Shown here: positions 33,674-41,698 of the stretch, piece after piece
Layout of the letters: each line of letters begins with the position of its first letter
Numbering within the stretch: position 1 is the stretch's first letter
From: Klebsiella pneumoniae
GTDB taxonomy: Bacteria > Pseudomonadota > Gammaproteobacteria > Pseudomonadales > UBA5518
DNA: 44,215 bases
Direction of reading: 5' to 3'
Assembly: GCA_945862145.1 (NCBI GenBank)
Contig: CAMAXE010000034.1
Span: forward strand, 1 to 44,215
The notes under the pieces: generated by a model
What the model saw: the letters and a program-made list of their open reading frames with translations, nothing else
What the model was told of the DNA's origin: nothing
The model's database searches: none
Position numbers and translations under genes: made by a program

Positions 33674-34390
33674 CTGTATCCACGCCCCCTCGTCCGACAT
33701 CACAAACGCCACCATCGAGGCGATGTCAGACGGCTCGCCGAGCCGCGAATGGCGCGTGCCTTTCAGCATCTGCTCGCGGAATTCCGCGGGCATTGAGGCC
33801 TGTATCTGCGGCGTCATCACAAAACCCGGCGCGACTGCATTGGCGCGGATGTTCTGCTTGCCCCAGGCCGAGGCCACGTGGCGCACCAGCGCCTCGATAC
33901 CGGCCTTGGTGATGGCGTAGGCGGGGCGCACGGCCTCGCCCATCACGGCGGCCGCGGAACTGGTGTACACCAGCGAGCCGCCGCCGCGCTTGAGGAGTTC
34001 AGGGAGTGCCGCGCGCGTGCAGAGCCAGTGGCCGCGCAGGTTTACGTCGAGCGTGCGGTCGAAGACCGCCATCGGCTCCTCCAGCACGTTCGAGTCCTGA
34101 TGGATGATCTGCAGGTCAGCCGCATTGGCGAAGAGCGCGTCGATGCCGCCGAACTCCTTTACGGCGAGTGCCACCAGCGCGTTTACCGAGGCTTCGTCGG
34201 TGATGTCGAAACCTGTGCCGATGCACGCGTGCCCCGCGGCGTGCTGGCTCTCGGCGAGTTCCGTGGCATGCGTGGCGTTGATATCGCCCACCACCACGCG
34301 CGCGCCGCCTTCTACCAGCCGCTGCACGGTGGCAGCACCGATGCCGCCGCCACCTGCCACTACCACCACCTTGCCGCTCAGTCCGCGCAT
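33632..34390 (-). CDS. Short-chain dehydrogenase/reductase
   Basis: The start at 34390, with AAAGGAA upstream, gives 252 residues. The Rossmann motif is VVVVAGGGGIGAATVQRL, the structural NNAG motif reads NAAD, the serine lies in VYTSSAAAV and the catalytic pair is YAITK. The C-terminus PGFVMTPQIQ and GQSLGVNGGASFF is typical. The enzyme oxidises or reduces an unknown alcohol/ketone with NAD(P). Its 3' end is duplicated at 32707-32748. It is divergent from the DUF1993 gene. Confidence 0.93.
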   Translation of the reverse strand: MRGLSGKVVVVAGGGGIGAATVQRLVEGGARVVVGDINATHATELAESQHAAGHACIGTGFDITDEASVNALVALAVKEFGGIDALFANAADLQIIHQDSNVLEEPMAVFDRTLDVNLRGHWLCTRAALPELLKRGGGSLVYTSSAAAVMGEAVRPAYAITKAGIEALVRHVASAWGKQNIRANAVAPGFVMTPQIQASMPAEFREQMLKGTRHSRLGEPSDIASMVAFVMSDEGAWIQGQSLGVNGGASFF

Positions 34391-34491
34391 CGCTGTTTCC
34401 TTTGCATGTTGTTGTTGCCGCAGTCTACCCAATACATGGTCGCGGGCTACAATCGGCCGTGATTCCATCTTCACCTCTCGAGGACATCCCC

Positions 34492-35100
34492 ATGGGCTTC
34501 GGCATCCACGACGCATCGCTTCCCGTTCTGGTCCACACGCTGAAGGCCCTTTCGGCCATCCTCAAGAAAGGCGCCAACCACGCCAAGGCGAAGAACATCG
34601 ACCCCGCTGTGCTGCTGCAGTCGCGACTCTTCCCCGACATGTTCCCGCTGCTGCGGCAGGTGCAGGTGGCAACCGATATGTCCAAGGGCGGCGCGGCGCG
34701 TCTCGCGGGCATCGACAACCCCGCATTCCCGGATACCGAAACGAGCTTCGCCGAACTGCAGGAGCGCCTCGAGCGCACCATCGCGTTTATCAAAAGCGTG
34801 AAGTCCGCGCAGATGGCGGGCGCCGAATCGCGCCCCGTGACGCTGCAACTCGGCCGCGGCCCGGTGAGCTTTGCGCGCGGGCAGGACTACCTCACCGGCT
34901 GGGTGCTGCCGAACGTCTATTTCCACGTCACCACGGCCTACAACATCCTGCGCCACTGCGGCGTGGAGCTGAGCAAGAGCGATTTTCTGGGCGCGGTGCC
35001 GGGTGCGGTGATGCCGGGGGCACCGGCCAAGAAAGGTGCGGCAAAGAAGAAGGCGGCTGCGAAGAAAGCGCCCGCCAAAAAAACGGCCAAGGCGAAGTGA
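34492..35100 (+). CDS. DUF1993 protein with histone H1-like basic tail
   Basis: The start at 34492 follows GAGGA and gives 202 residues. Residues 1-170 match DUF1993 (SLPVLVHTLKALSAILKKGA; NVYFHVTTAYNILRHCGVEL). The final 25-30 residues are a lysine/alanine/proline tail (AKKGAAKKKAAAKKAPAKKT), like bacterial histone H1-type proteins. The domain belongs to a DinB-like helical fold of unknown function; the tail may bind DNA or another polyanion (inference). Confidence 0.87.
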   Translation: MGFGIHDASLPVLVHTLKALSAILKKGANHAKAKNIDPAVLLQSRLFPDMFPLLRQVQVATDMSKGGAARLAGIDNPAFPDTETSFAELQERLERTIAFIKSVKSAQMAGAESRPVTLQLGRGPVSFARGQDYLTGWVLPNVYFHVTTAYNILRHCGVELSKSDFLGAVPGAVMPGAPAKKGAAKKKAAAKKAPAKKTAKAK

Positions 35101-35144
35101 TCAACTGACGCCCGCGGTCACGACAAAGACAGACTGAAACTGCG

Positions 35145-36929
35145 ATGGCGAACGAACCCGTCACGCGCCGTCTCTCGGCCATCCTGGCCGCGGACGTGGC
35201 GGGCTATTCCCTGTTGATGGGCGCGGACGAGGCCGACACGCTCGCGCGCTTCAAGCAGATCCGCACGAGCATCGTGGACCCCGAGATCGCCCGCTGCGGC
35301 GGCACGCTGGTGGGCACTGCAGGCGACAGCCTCCTCGTCGAGTTCGCGAGCGCGATGGCTGCGGTGGACTGTGCCATCTGCTGCCAGCGCGCACTCGGGG
35401 AACTGAACGCATCCATCCCGCCGGAACGGCGCATCGCCTTCCGCATGGGCATCAATCTGGGCGACGTGATCCCCGCCGACGGCACCATCCACGGCGATGG
35501 CGTGAACATCGCTGCGCGCATCGAGAAACTCGCCGAGCCTGGCGGCCTGTGCATCGCCGGCAGTGTCTTCGAGCAGGTGCGCAACAAACTCCCGGTGGCT
35601 TTCACGGACACGGGCGAGCACCGCCTGCGGCATATCGGCAATCCGGTGCGGGTGTATCGCGCTGTGCTGGGCGAATCGCCCTCGCCTGCACCTGCGGCGC
35701 TCGCCGCTCGCGATGATCGCGCTTCCATCGCCGTGTTGCCGCTGCAGAACCTGAGCGGCGATGCCGAGCAGGGGTACTTCAGCGATGGCATCAGCGAGGA
35801 CATCATCACGGAGCTGAGCCGCTTCCGTGAGCTGATGGTCATTGCGCGCAATTCCGCCTTCCAATTCCGCGATGGCGCGCTGAATGTGAAGGATGTCGCC
35901 GCGCGCCTCGGCGTGCAGTTCGTGCTCGAGGGCAGCGTTCGCAAGAGCGGCAACCGCGTGCGCGTCAGCGTGCAACTCGTCGACGGCCAGAGCGCCTCGC
36001 CCGTGTGGGCAGAGCGCTGGGACCGGCAACTCGACGACATCTTCGCCATACAGGACGAGATCACCGAGGCAGTGGTGGCGCGTGTGGCCGAAGGCGTCAA
36101 GGTTGCGCGAACGCGGAACCTGAAATCGGCCAGCGCCTACGACCGCGTGCTGCAGGCGCGCCCCTTGCGAACGACCTTCACGCGTGCTTCAAATGCCCGT
36201 GCGGCAGAGTTGCTGCGCGAAGCCATCGCGCTGGATCCGGAACTCTCGGTCGCACGCGCGAGCCTCGCTTTCGTCCGCGTGGGTGATTTCGAGGAAGGCT
36301 GGGCGGAAGATCCCGAGGCTGCGATCGAGGAAGCCCTGCAGGCCGCGCGCCGGGCCGTGCAGCTCGATGCCGCCGACGGCTATGCGCACGCGAGCCTCTC
36401 TTACGTACTCCTGAAACTGGAGCGCTACGCCGAGGCCACGCGCGAGGCGGAGCTCGCGCTCACGCTGAACCCCAACCACGTCAACATCATCATGAGCTGC
36501 GCGTGGTGCGCGATCGTGAATTGCGAGCCGGAACGCAGCATCGAATTGATCAACCGCGCACGGCGTCTGAATCCGCTGATGGGTGGATGGGAGCTATGGA
36601 CGCTGGGGCAGGCGCTGCTCGATGCCCGACGCTACCGCGAGGCGATGGATGCCTTCGAAGCCGTGACCGAACCGCCGCTCGCCCTGCTGCTGGAGCGGGC
36701 GATCTGCCTTGCGTGGATGGGCGAACAGCAGGCCGCGCAGTTGGCGCTGGAGGCCTATCTGGAACGCGCCCGCCGTGAGCTCTCACCCTGCCCGGCAGAT
36801 CCCGCCACATGGCGTAGTTTTCTCTGCCGCATGGCGCAAAGGCGGGATACGAGCGTGACGGAGCACTACCTGGAGGGTGCGAGGCGGGCGGGGTTGGGGG
36901 TAGCGGACCACGCTGTGGTAGACGGGTGA
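35145..36929 (+). CDS. Class III adenylate/guanylate cyclase with FlgO/TolB-like and TPR domains
   Basis: The 594-residue protein has an N-terminal class III cyclase domain (residues 8-175) with metal-binding aspartates Asp17 (AILAADVAGYS) and Asp61 (GTAGDSLLVEF). A middle domain (about 190-310) reads SIAVLPLQNLSGDAEQGYFS, shared with FlgO/TolB-N-like modules. The rest is TPR-type helical repeats (about 330-570). It probably makes cyclic AMP (or GMP) in response to a protein partner. No membrane segment is seen. It stands alone. Confidence 0.92.
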   Translation: MANEPVTRRLSAILAADVAGYSLLMGADEADTLARFKQIRTSIVDPEIARCGGTLVGTAGDSLLVEFASAMAAVDCAICCQRALGELNASIPPERRIAFRMGINLGDVIPADGTIHGDGVNIAARIEKLAEPGGLCIAGSVFEQVRNKLPVAFTDTGEHRLRHIGNPVRVYRAVLGESPSPAPAALAARDDRASIAVLPLQNLSGDAEQGYFSDGISEDIITELSRFRELMVIARNSAFQFRDGALNVKDVAARLGVQFVLEGSVRKSGNRVRVSVQLVDGQSASPVWAERWDRQLDDIFAIQDEITEAVVARVAEGVKVARTRNLKSASAYDRVLQARPLRTTFTRASNARAAELLREAIALDPELSVARASLAFVRVGDFEEGWAEDPEAAIEEALQAARRAVQLDAADGYAHASLSYVLLKLERYAEATREAELALTLNPNHVNIIMSCAWCAIVNCEPERSIELINRARRLNPLMGGWELWTLGQALLDARRYREAMDAFEAVTEPPLALLLERAICLAWMGEQQAAQLALEAYLERARRELSPCPADPATWRSFLCRMAQRRDTSVTEHYLEGARRAGLGVADHAVVDG

Positions 36930-36939
36930 ACTGCGGGTA

Positions 36940-37326
36940 TCAGACCGATGCGTCTATGAGCCGGATGCCGTATCCGGCCAGACGAGCATCGGCTGTCATG
37001 AGTTCGAGACCCTCCGCCTGGGCCTGCGCCACCAGCATCCGGTCGAAAGGGTCGCGGTGCAGCGGAGGGAGCGAGCCTGCTTGCTGCCCGTGGAACAGCG
37101 AGATAGGAAGGGGGCTGAAGCCCTCTTCGCCGATGATCGCATCAAGCCCGCCCGGGGCAGAGAGCTTGCCCAACGATGTCTTGATCGCGATTTCCCACGT
37201 GCTGGCGGCGCTCACGAAGACCTCGTTGCGTTCATCGGTGATGATGGCGCGCGCCTGCGTACCCAACTGGGCGTCGTTGCCGAGCCACCACAGCAGCGCA
37301 TGGGTATCGAGCAGCACCTTTCTCAA
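36940..37326 (-). CDS. VapC-like PIN-domain toxin
   Basis: The 128-residue PIN protein keeps its acidic residues: Asp7 (LLDTHALLWWLG), the glutamate in STWEIAIKTSLGKL, and aspartates in HRDPFDRMLVAQA and TADARL. PIN toxins are Mg-dependent ribonucleases. It overlaps the upstream antitoxin gene by four bases, giving a complete module. Confidence 0.93.
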   Translation of the reverse strand: MRKVLLDTHALLWWLGNDAQLGTQARAIITDERNEVFVSAASTWEIAIKTSLGKLSAPGGLDAIIGEEGFSPLPISLFHGQQAGSLPPLHRDPFDRMLVAQAQAEGLELMTADARLAGYGIRLIDASV

Positions 37327-37562
37327 GCGTGACCTTCAAACGCGCCTACTAGATCCTCGGGCGTCTCGTCGAAGTCATCCGAGATCCGTATCAAACCCTC
37401 CAAGCGACCGGGGCGGCGCTTGGGCCGATCGCGGTGGGGAAGCAGATCGAGGTAAGGTTTGCCTGCCTTCGCGATGATCACCGTCTCGCCTTGCTGCACC
37501 AAATCAGCCAGCTCGGACAAGCGGGTCTTGGCTTCGTGCATGTTGACTTGGGTGACGCCCAT
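37323..37562 (-). CDS. Phd/YefM-type antitoxin
   Basis: The 79-residue protein has the Phd fold (QVNMHEAKTRLSELADLVQQ, GETVIIAKAGKPYLDLLP) and an acidic C-terminus suited to binding the toxin. It is first in the operon and overlaps the PIN toxin by four bases. A perfect inverted repeat at 37587-37606 upstream is its likely operator. Confidence 0.92.
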   Translation of the reverse strand: MGVTQVNMHEAKTRLSELADLVQQGETVIIAKAGKPYLDLLPHRDRPKRRPGRLEGLIRISDDFDETPEDLVGAFEGHA

Positions 37563-37586
37563 GGACCTCTCCGGGAGAGTATGGTG

Positions 37587-37606
37587 ATTAGCTAAATCTA
37601 GCTAAT
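37587..37606. promoter_or_regulatory. Operator-like palindrome of the Phd-PIN module
   Basis: ATTAGCTA (37587-37594) and TAGCTAAT (37599-37606) form a perfect eight-base inverted repeat with a four-base spacer, 25 bp before the antitoxin start. Autoregulation by the antitoxin is the usual role. Confidence 0.6.
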
Positions 37607-37630
37607 TGAAACGCTCCGTACAAGCCCTTC

Positions 37631-38041
37631 TCAACGCTCCCTCAGCAACACCTCGCTGAATGCCAGCAGATCATCCAGATCCCGCTGGAGCACTCGCTCG
37701 GCAACGGCCAGCAGCAGCCGCTGGTAGTCGTGGACCGCCAGATTGCGAAAGCCGACCATGTGTTTCATAGAATCCGCCAGCCCCGGCGTGATGTAGCCGG
37801 CCGTGGCAAGGACATCAAAGCACTCACGCGCGCTCTGCGCGACACCGAGGCGATCACGGCGCACCAGATGATTCGCCATGTCCACGGCCGCCTCGCAGGC
37901 GCGCTGGATGTTCATCACCGCCGCATCCTGACGCGTGAAATCCGTGGCAAAAGCCGCGCCGGCGGCCGCGTACTCCTCACGCGCCCGGCGCACGGCCCGC
38001 TCGATGGTAGCTGCCTTGTTCAACAGAACGTCATCGGCCAT
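37631..38041 (-). CDS. hepT: HepT-like HEPN toxin
   Basis: The start at 38041 gives 136 residues of the DUF86/HEPN family. The RNase motif RX4HXY is intact in GFRNLAVHDYQRL. HepT cuts RNA unless the partner MntA adds AMP groups to the tyrosine of this motif. The start lies 11 bases inside the MntA gene, typical of this module. Confidence 0.9.
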   Translation of the reverse strand: MADDVLLNKAATIERAVRRAREEYAAAGAAFATDFTRQDAAVMNIQRACEAAVDMANHLVRRDRLGVAQSARECFDVLATAGYITPGLADSMKHMVGFRNLAVHDYQRLLLAVAERVLQRDLDDLLAFSEVLLRER

Positions 38042-38459
38042 ACACACGCCCCTCCCGGCTGATCTCCTCGCGATGTACCGCGGTGCGTTCGTCCCAGCGC
38101 TGCTTTTCTGACAGCACAAAGCACTCGAACAGCCCGGCGTCCGGATCGATGCCCCAGAGCCGGCGCCCGCGCGTGAGTATCTGGTGCTGCATCACGGTGT
38201 TAGCAGCGCGCAGGTCGAGCAGATCCACATCACAGCGCGTGAGATCGGCGAGTTCGGCAGCCAGATCCCACAGTTGCAAGGGCTCGGCGTAGCCGGCCAC
38301 GAGTACGGCGAGGTCGAGGTCGCTGTCCGGTTGCGCCGTTCCCTCCGCGCGACTGCCGAAGGCATAGACGCCCATCAGCTCCGGCACGGCCTCGCGCAGC
38401 CGCCGCACGACAGCGCCATCCTCGGCGAGCATCTGCTCGGGCCCTACGGGTACGCTCAC
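38031..38459 (-). CDS. mntA: MntA-like nucleotidyltransferase antitoxin
   Basis: The best start is GTG 38459, preceded by GAGG, giving 142 residues. The minimal nucleotidyltransferase motif GS-X10-DXD is complete (GSRAEGTAQPDSDLDLAV). MntA adds AMP to HepT and so silences it. The frame extends upstream to 38534 over the end of the PilU gene, but that part is unlikely to be translated. Confidence 0.9.
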   Translation of the reverse strand: MSVPVGPEQMLAEDGAVVRRLREAVPELMGVYAFGSRAEGTAQPDSDLDLAVLVAGYAEPLQLWDLAAELADLTRCDVDLLDLRAANTVMQHQILTRGRRLWGIDPDAGLFECFVLSEKQRWDERTAVHREEISREGRVYGR

Positions 38460-38469
38460 GCGCTCAACC

Positions 38470-39690
38470 TCACCTCGCCCCCGACGGTCTGAACGGCTTC
38501 GAGGGATCGTCGTCGTCGTCTTTCTCTTCTTCAACCAGGCTCAACGTGAGGCCGCTCGAGGTGCGCGACACGCCCTTGGCCTCGCCCGGCGCGTCTTCGA
38601 GCGCCAGGTTCCCGTTGCTCTGGTCAAGCTTGATGCGCAGGCGCACATCGTTCTGGGAGTCGGCGTTGCGGATCGCCTCGTCCATGCTGATACGGCCTTC
38701 CTTGTAGAGCTTGAACAGCGCCGCGTCGAAGGTCTGCATGCCGAGCCCCTCGGACTTCGACATGATTTCCTTGATGGATTCGAACTCGCCCTTGACCACC
38801 AGCTCCTCGATGGTCTTGGTGCCCAGCAACACTTCGACCGCGGCACAACGCTTGCCCTCCACCGTGGGGATAAGGCGTTGCGAAACGAAAGCGCGCAGGT
38901 TCTGACCGAGGTTCATCAGCAACTGCGGGCGGCGCTCCTCCGGGAAGAGGTTCACGATACGGTCCAGCGCCTGGTTGGCGTTGTTCGCGTGCAGGGTGGA
39001 GATGGCGAGGTGCCCCGTCTCGGCGAAAGCGAGCGCGTGCTCCATGGTCTCGCGGTTGCGCACCTCGCCGATCAGGATCACGTCGGGCGCCTGACGCAGG
39101 GTGTTGATCAGCGCGTTGTGGAAGCTCCGCGTATCCACGCCCACTTCGCGCTGGTTGATGATGCACTTCTTGTGACGGTGCACGTACTCGATGGGGTCCT
39201 CGATGGTGATGATGTGCCCGCCGGCCGTGCTGTTGCGGTGGTCGATCAGCGCCGCGAGCGAGGTCGATTTGCCAGACCCCGTGCCACCCACAAACAGGAT
39301 CAGCCCGCGCTTGGCGAGGATCACTTCCTTCAGGACGGGGGGGAGGCGCAGGTCGTCGAACTTGGGGATCTCGGTGGTGATGTTCCGTGCCACGAGCGAC
39401 GCTTCGTTGCGCTGGCGGAAAATATTCACCCGGAAGCGGCCGGCGCCGGCGATGGAGATGGCGAGATTCATCTCAAGCTCGGCACCGAAAATCCTGCGCT
39501 GCTCCTCATCCATCAGCTCATTGGCGATGGCGGCCACCTCACCGGGCTTCATGGACTCCTGCGAGAGCGGCTTCAGAACGCCCTGGAATTTCGCACAGGG
39601 CGGCGCGCCGGTGGCGAGGTAGAGGTCGGAGCCGTCGTTCTTGGCGAGTGTGCGCAGGTAATCGTGGATGTTGTGCACGGTGGCCTCCAT
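38470..39690 (-). CDS. pilU: PilT/PilU family twitching motility ATPase, PilU type
   Basis: The start at 39690 gives 406 residues. The Walker A motif is FVGGTGSGKSTS, the Asp and Walker B boxes include IITIEDPIEYVH and DVILIGEVRNRETMEHAL, and the His box reads GHLAISTLHANNA. The N-terminus (NIHDYLRTLAKNDGSDLYL) and the acidic tail (VEEEKDDDDDPSKPF) favour PilU over PilT. It powers type IV pilus retraction together with PilT, which is not in this window. Confidence 0.93.
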   Translation of the reverse strand: MEATVHNIHDYLRTLAKNDGSDLYLATGAPPCAKFQGVLKPLSQESMKPGEVAAIANELMDEEQRRIFGAELEMNLAISIAGAGRFRVNIFRQRNEASLVARNITTEIPKFDDLRLPPVLKEVILAKRGLILFVGGTGSGKSTSLAALIDHRNSTAGGHIITIEDPIEYVHRHKKCIINQREVGVDTRSFHNALINTLRQAPDVILIGEVRNRETMEHALAFAETGHLAISTLHANNANQALDRIVNLFPEERRPQLLMNLGQNLRAFVSQRLIPTVEGKRCAAVEVLLGTKTIEELVVKGEFESIKEIMSKSEGLGMQTFDAALFKLYKEGRISMDEAIRNADSQNDVRLRIKLDQSNGNLALEDAPGEAKGVSRTSSGLTLSLVEEEKDDDDDPSKPFRPSGAR

Positions 39691-39796
39691 GCGGGCAGCG
39701 GGACGAACCCGAGCATAATGAGGCGACGTCGGGATTGCCATCGGGACATGGACTTGATCCAATCCCGCCACCACTTTCAGGTCGAGGAATGCCGCG

Positions 39797-40171
39797 ATGA
39801 TCACGTATCTGTACTGGGCAGTCGTCATGAGCTTCGCCCTGGGCGCGCTCTGGGTGGGCGCCGCCCGCCTCGGCAAGCCGTTTCCCGGACTCGTGGCCGC
39901 AGTCTTGATACTGCTGGCAGGATGGCTCGCCTACACGTTCCACCTCGAGAATGTCTTCGTGAAGCGATGGGGCGGCGTGATGAGCCTTACGGTCCCGCCC
40001 GGCCAACATCATCTGGGGGCCACCTGGAAGGAAGACCATCTCTGGGTCGAGAGCTTCGACCCTTCCACCAACACCTGTGAGTTCCGCGAATACTCGAAAG
40101 GCAACCTGCTGCAGGGCCGGGTGCTCATCAAAAACTGCAATCCGTTGATGGGGCACGCCGGCAGACCCTGA
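39797..40171 (+). CDS. Small membrane protein of unknown function
   Basis: The 124-residue protein has two hydrophobic segments (about residues 5-22 and 30-48; ITYLYWAVVMSFALGALWVG, GLVAAVLILLAGWLAYTF) and a polar C-terminal half (VWV/ESFDPSTN region). I recognise no family. It is divergent from pilU and followed 33 bp later by the O-methyltransferase gene. Confidence 0.7.
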   Translation: MITYLYWAVVMSFALGALWVGAARLGKPFPGLVAAVLILLAGWLAYTFHLENVFVKRWGGVMSLTVPPGQHHLGATWKEDHLWVESFDPSTNTCEFREYSKGNLLQGRVLIKNCNPLMGHAGRP

Positions 40172-40204
40172 GCCGGACAGGACGCCCAGACCCGAGGATG
40201 AAAC

Positions 40205-40873
40205 ATGGGCGGAAGCACCTTGATCACCGGCATAGAGCCGCCGATCGCCGGGTACATCGCCTCACTGCTGCCTAGCGAGACGGGCGTACACGCAAGGCTG
40301 CGCGCCGAGACCGCAAGAATGCCGCAAGCCGTGATGCAGGTCTCGCGCGAGCAGGGCCTGTTCATGCAGTTGCTGCTGCAAGCAACCGGTGCGCGCCGCA
40401 CGCTGGAGATCGGCGTATTCACAGGCTACAGCACGCTGATCACGGCAGAGGCATTGCCTGCAGACGGGCACATTCTCGCCTGCGATGTCAGCGAGGAATG
40501 GACGGCTATCGCCCGCCGGTACTGGCAGGAGGCGGGCGTGGCCCACAAGATCGATCTGCGCATAGCGCCGGCGCTGCAGACCTTGGATGCGCTGCTCGCG
40601 GCGGGCGAGGCAGGCTCGTTTGATTTCGCGTTCATCGATGCCGACAAAGGCAATCACGCGGCCTATTACGAGCGCTGCCTGCAGTTACTGCGCCCTGGTG
40701 GCCTGATCGCCCTCGACAACGCGCTGTGGCACGGGCGCGTGGCGGATCCCTCCAACCACGAACCCGATACGCTGTCGCTGGATGCCCTGAACCGCTTCGT
40801 GGCCACGGACCCGCGGGTTGATGCCTCGCTCATCGCTTGTGGGGACGGGTTGCATCTGGCGCGCAAGCGTTGA
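40205..40873 (+). CDS. O-methyltransferase (caffeoyl-CoA OMT-like, SAM-dependent)
   Basis: The 222-residue protein has the SAM-binding motif TLEIGVFTGYSTLITAEALP and the metal-binding region FDFAFIDADKGNHAAYYERC, then GGLIALDNALWHGRV. This matches cation-dependent O-methyltransferases that modify catechol-like hydroxyls. The natural acceptor is unknown. It probably shares a transcript with the small membrane protein upstream. Confidence 0.93.
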   Translation: MGGSTLITGIEPPIAGYIASLLPSETGVHARLRAETARMPQAVMQVSREQGLFMQLLLQATGARRTLEIGVFTGYSTLITAEALPADGHILACDVSEEWTAIARRYWQEAGVAHKIDLRIAPALQTLDALLAAGEAGSFDFAFIDADKGNHAAYYERCLQLLRPGGLIALDNALWHGRVADPSNHEPDTLSLDALNRFVATDPRVDASLIACGDGLHLARKR

Positions 40874-40917
40874 GGGGCGCGGTGCAAACGCGAGTACGCC
40901 GGTGAATCGTGAGCGCC

Positions 40918-41340
40918 TCAGGCAACTTCCCACGGATTTATAACTGCGATACCAGCCGCCCGGAATGGCGCGGCATCCCTCGTCGCAACGGCAAGGCCGT
41001 TGGCAGCGGCGATCGCTGCGATGTAGCTGTCAGCAGCGGCAATGGCGACGCCAGCCGCCCGGGTGCGGGCCAGCAGCGTGGCGTATTCGCACGTACACGC
41101 AAGATCGAAAGCGAGAATGCGACCTGCAAACAATGGAAGTATCCGTTGCTCAAGGTCCCGCTGCAGGCCGGAGCGGCGCTTGCCGGCGGGAAGCAACTCG
41201 ACACCTGCACGCAGTTCTGCAACCGTCACCGCAGAGAGAAACAGGGTGTCCATCGATTGCCCGTCGAGCCATGCGATGACCCGGGCCTCCGGCACCCTGC
41301 GAAGGGGTTCCGAGATGACATTGGTGTCCAGCAGGATCAC
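40918..41340 (-). CDS. FitB/VapC-like PIN-domain toxin
   Basis: The 140-residue PIN protein begins MILLDTNVISEPLRRVPEAR and keeps the acidic positions in VAELRAGVELLP, ADSYIAAIAAANG and ATRDAAPFRAAGI. The RRVPEARVIAWLD wording is typical of FitB-type toxins. It overlaps the FitA-like antitoxin gene by four bases, so the module is complete. Confidence 0.92.
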   Translation of the reverse strand: MILLDTNVISEPLRRVPEARVIAWLDGQSMDTLFLSAVTVAELRAGVELLPAGKRRSGLQRDLEQRILPLFAGRILAFDLACTCEYATLLARTRAAGVAIAAADSYIAAIAAANGLAVATRDAAPFRAAGIAVINPWEVA

Positions 41341-41591
41341 TTGAGGTCAACCGCCCGCGCAGGCGTGCTGTCCCGCAACTGCTCGAAAACGGAGAACTCC
41401 TCGTCGGTCAGCCGTGCTTTCTTGCCTACATCCTGCAGCAGCGCGCCCAGCCTCAGGCGTCCTTGGGGTTTTACCGCCGCCTCGAGGATCTCGCGCACTT
41501 CCGCTTCGGTGCTGCGGCCATGCTTTGCCGCGCGCGCGCGCAACGCGCGATGGACCTCTTCGGGCAGATTACGCACGGTGAGCATTGCCAT
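41337..41591 (-). CDS. FitA-like ribbon-helix-helix antitoxin
   Basis: The start at 41591 follows GGAG by eight bases and gives 84 residues. The ribbon-helix-helix fold is visible in LTVRNLPEEVHRALRARAAK and STEAEVREILEAAV, as in FitA. The C-terminal part should wrap the PIN toxin. Two palindromes upstream (41616-41642) are the likely operator. Confidence 0.9.
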   Translation of the reverse strand: MAMLTVRNLPEEVHRALRARAAKHGRSTEAEVREILEAAVKPQGRLRLGALLQDVGKKARLTDEEFSVFEQLRDSTPARAVDLK

Positions 41592-41615
41592 GCATGTTTC
41601 TCCTGTTCCAGGATA

Positions 41616-41642
41616 TGCATGCATTTCTGATTTTTGCATGCA
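41616..41642. promoter_or_regulatory. Twin TGCATGCA palindromes before the FitA-like gene
   Basis: TGCATGCA occurs at 41616-41623 and again at 41635-41642, 19 bp apart, with a related ATGCAT over the start codon region. Ribbon-helix-helix antitoxins bind paired sites of this kind; operator function is inferred. Confidence 0.55.
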
Positions 41643-41698
41643 GGCATCCATTGTGCCGCCCTGCTCCGTCCGCGGCAACCGTTGGCGCCCGCCCAATC

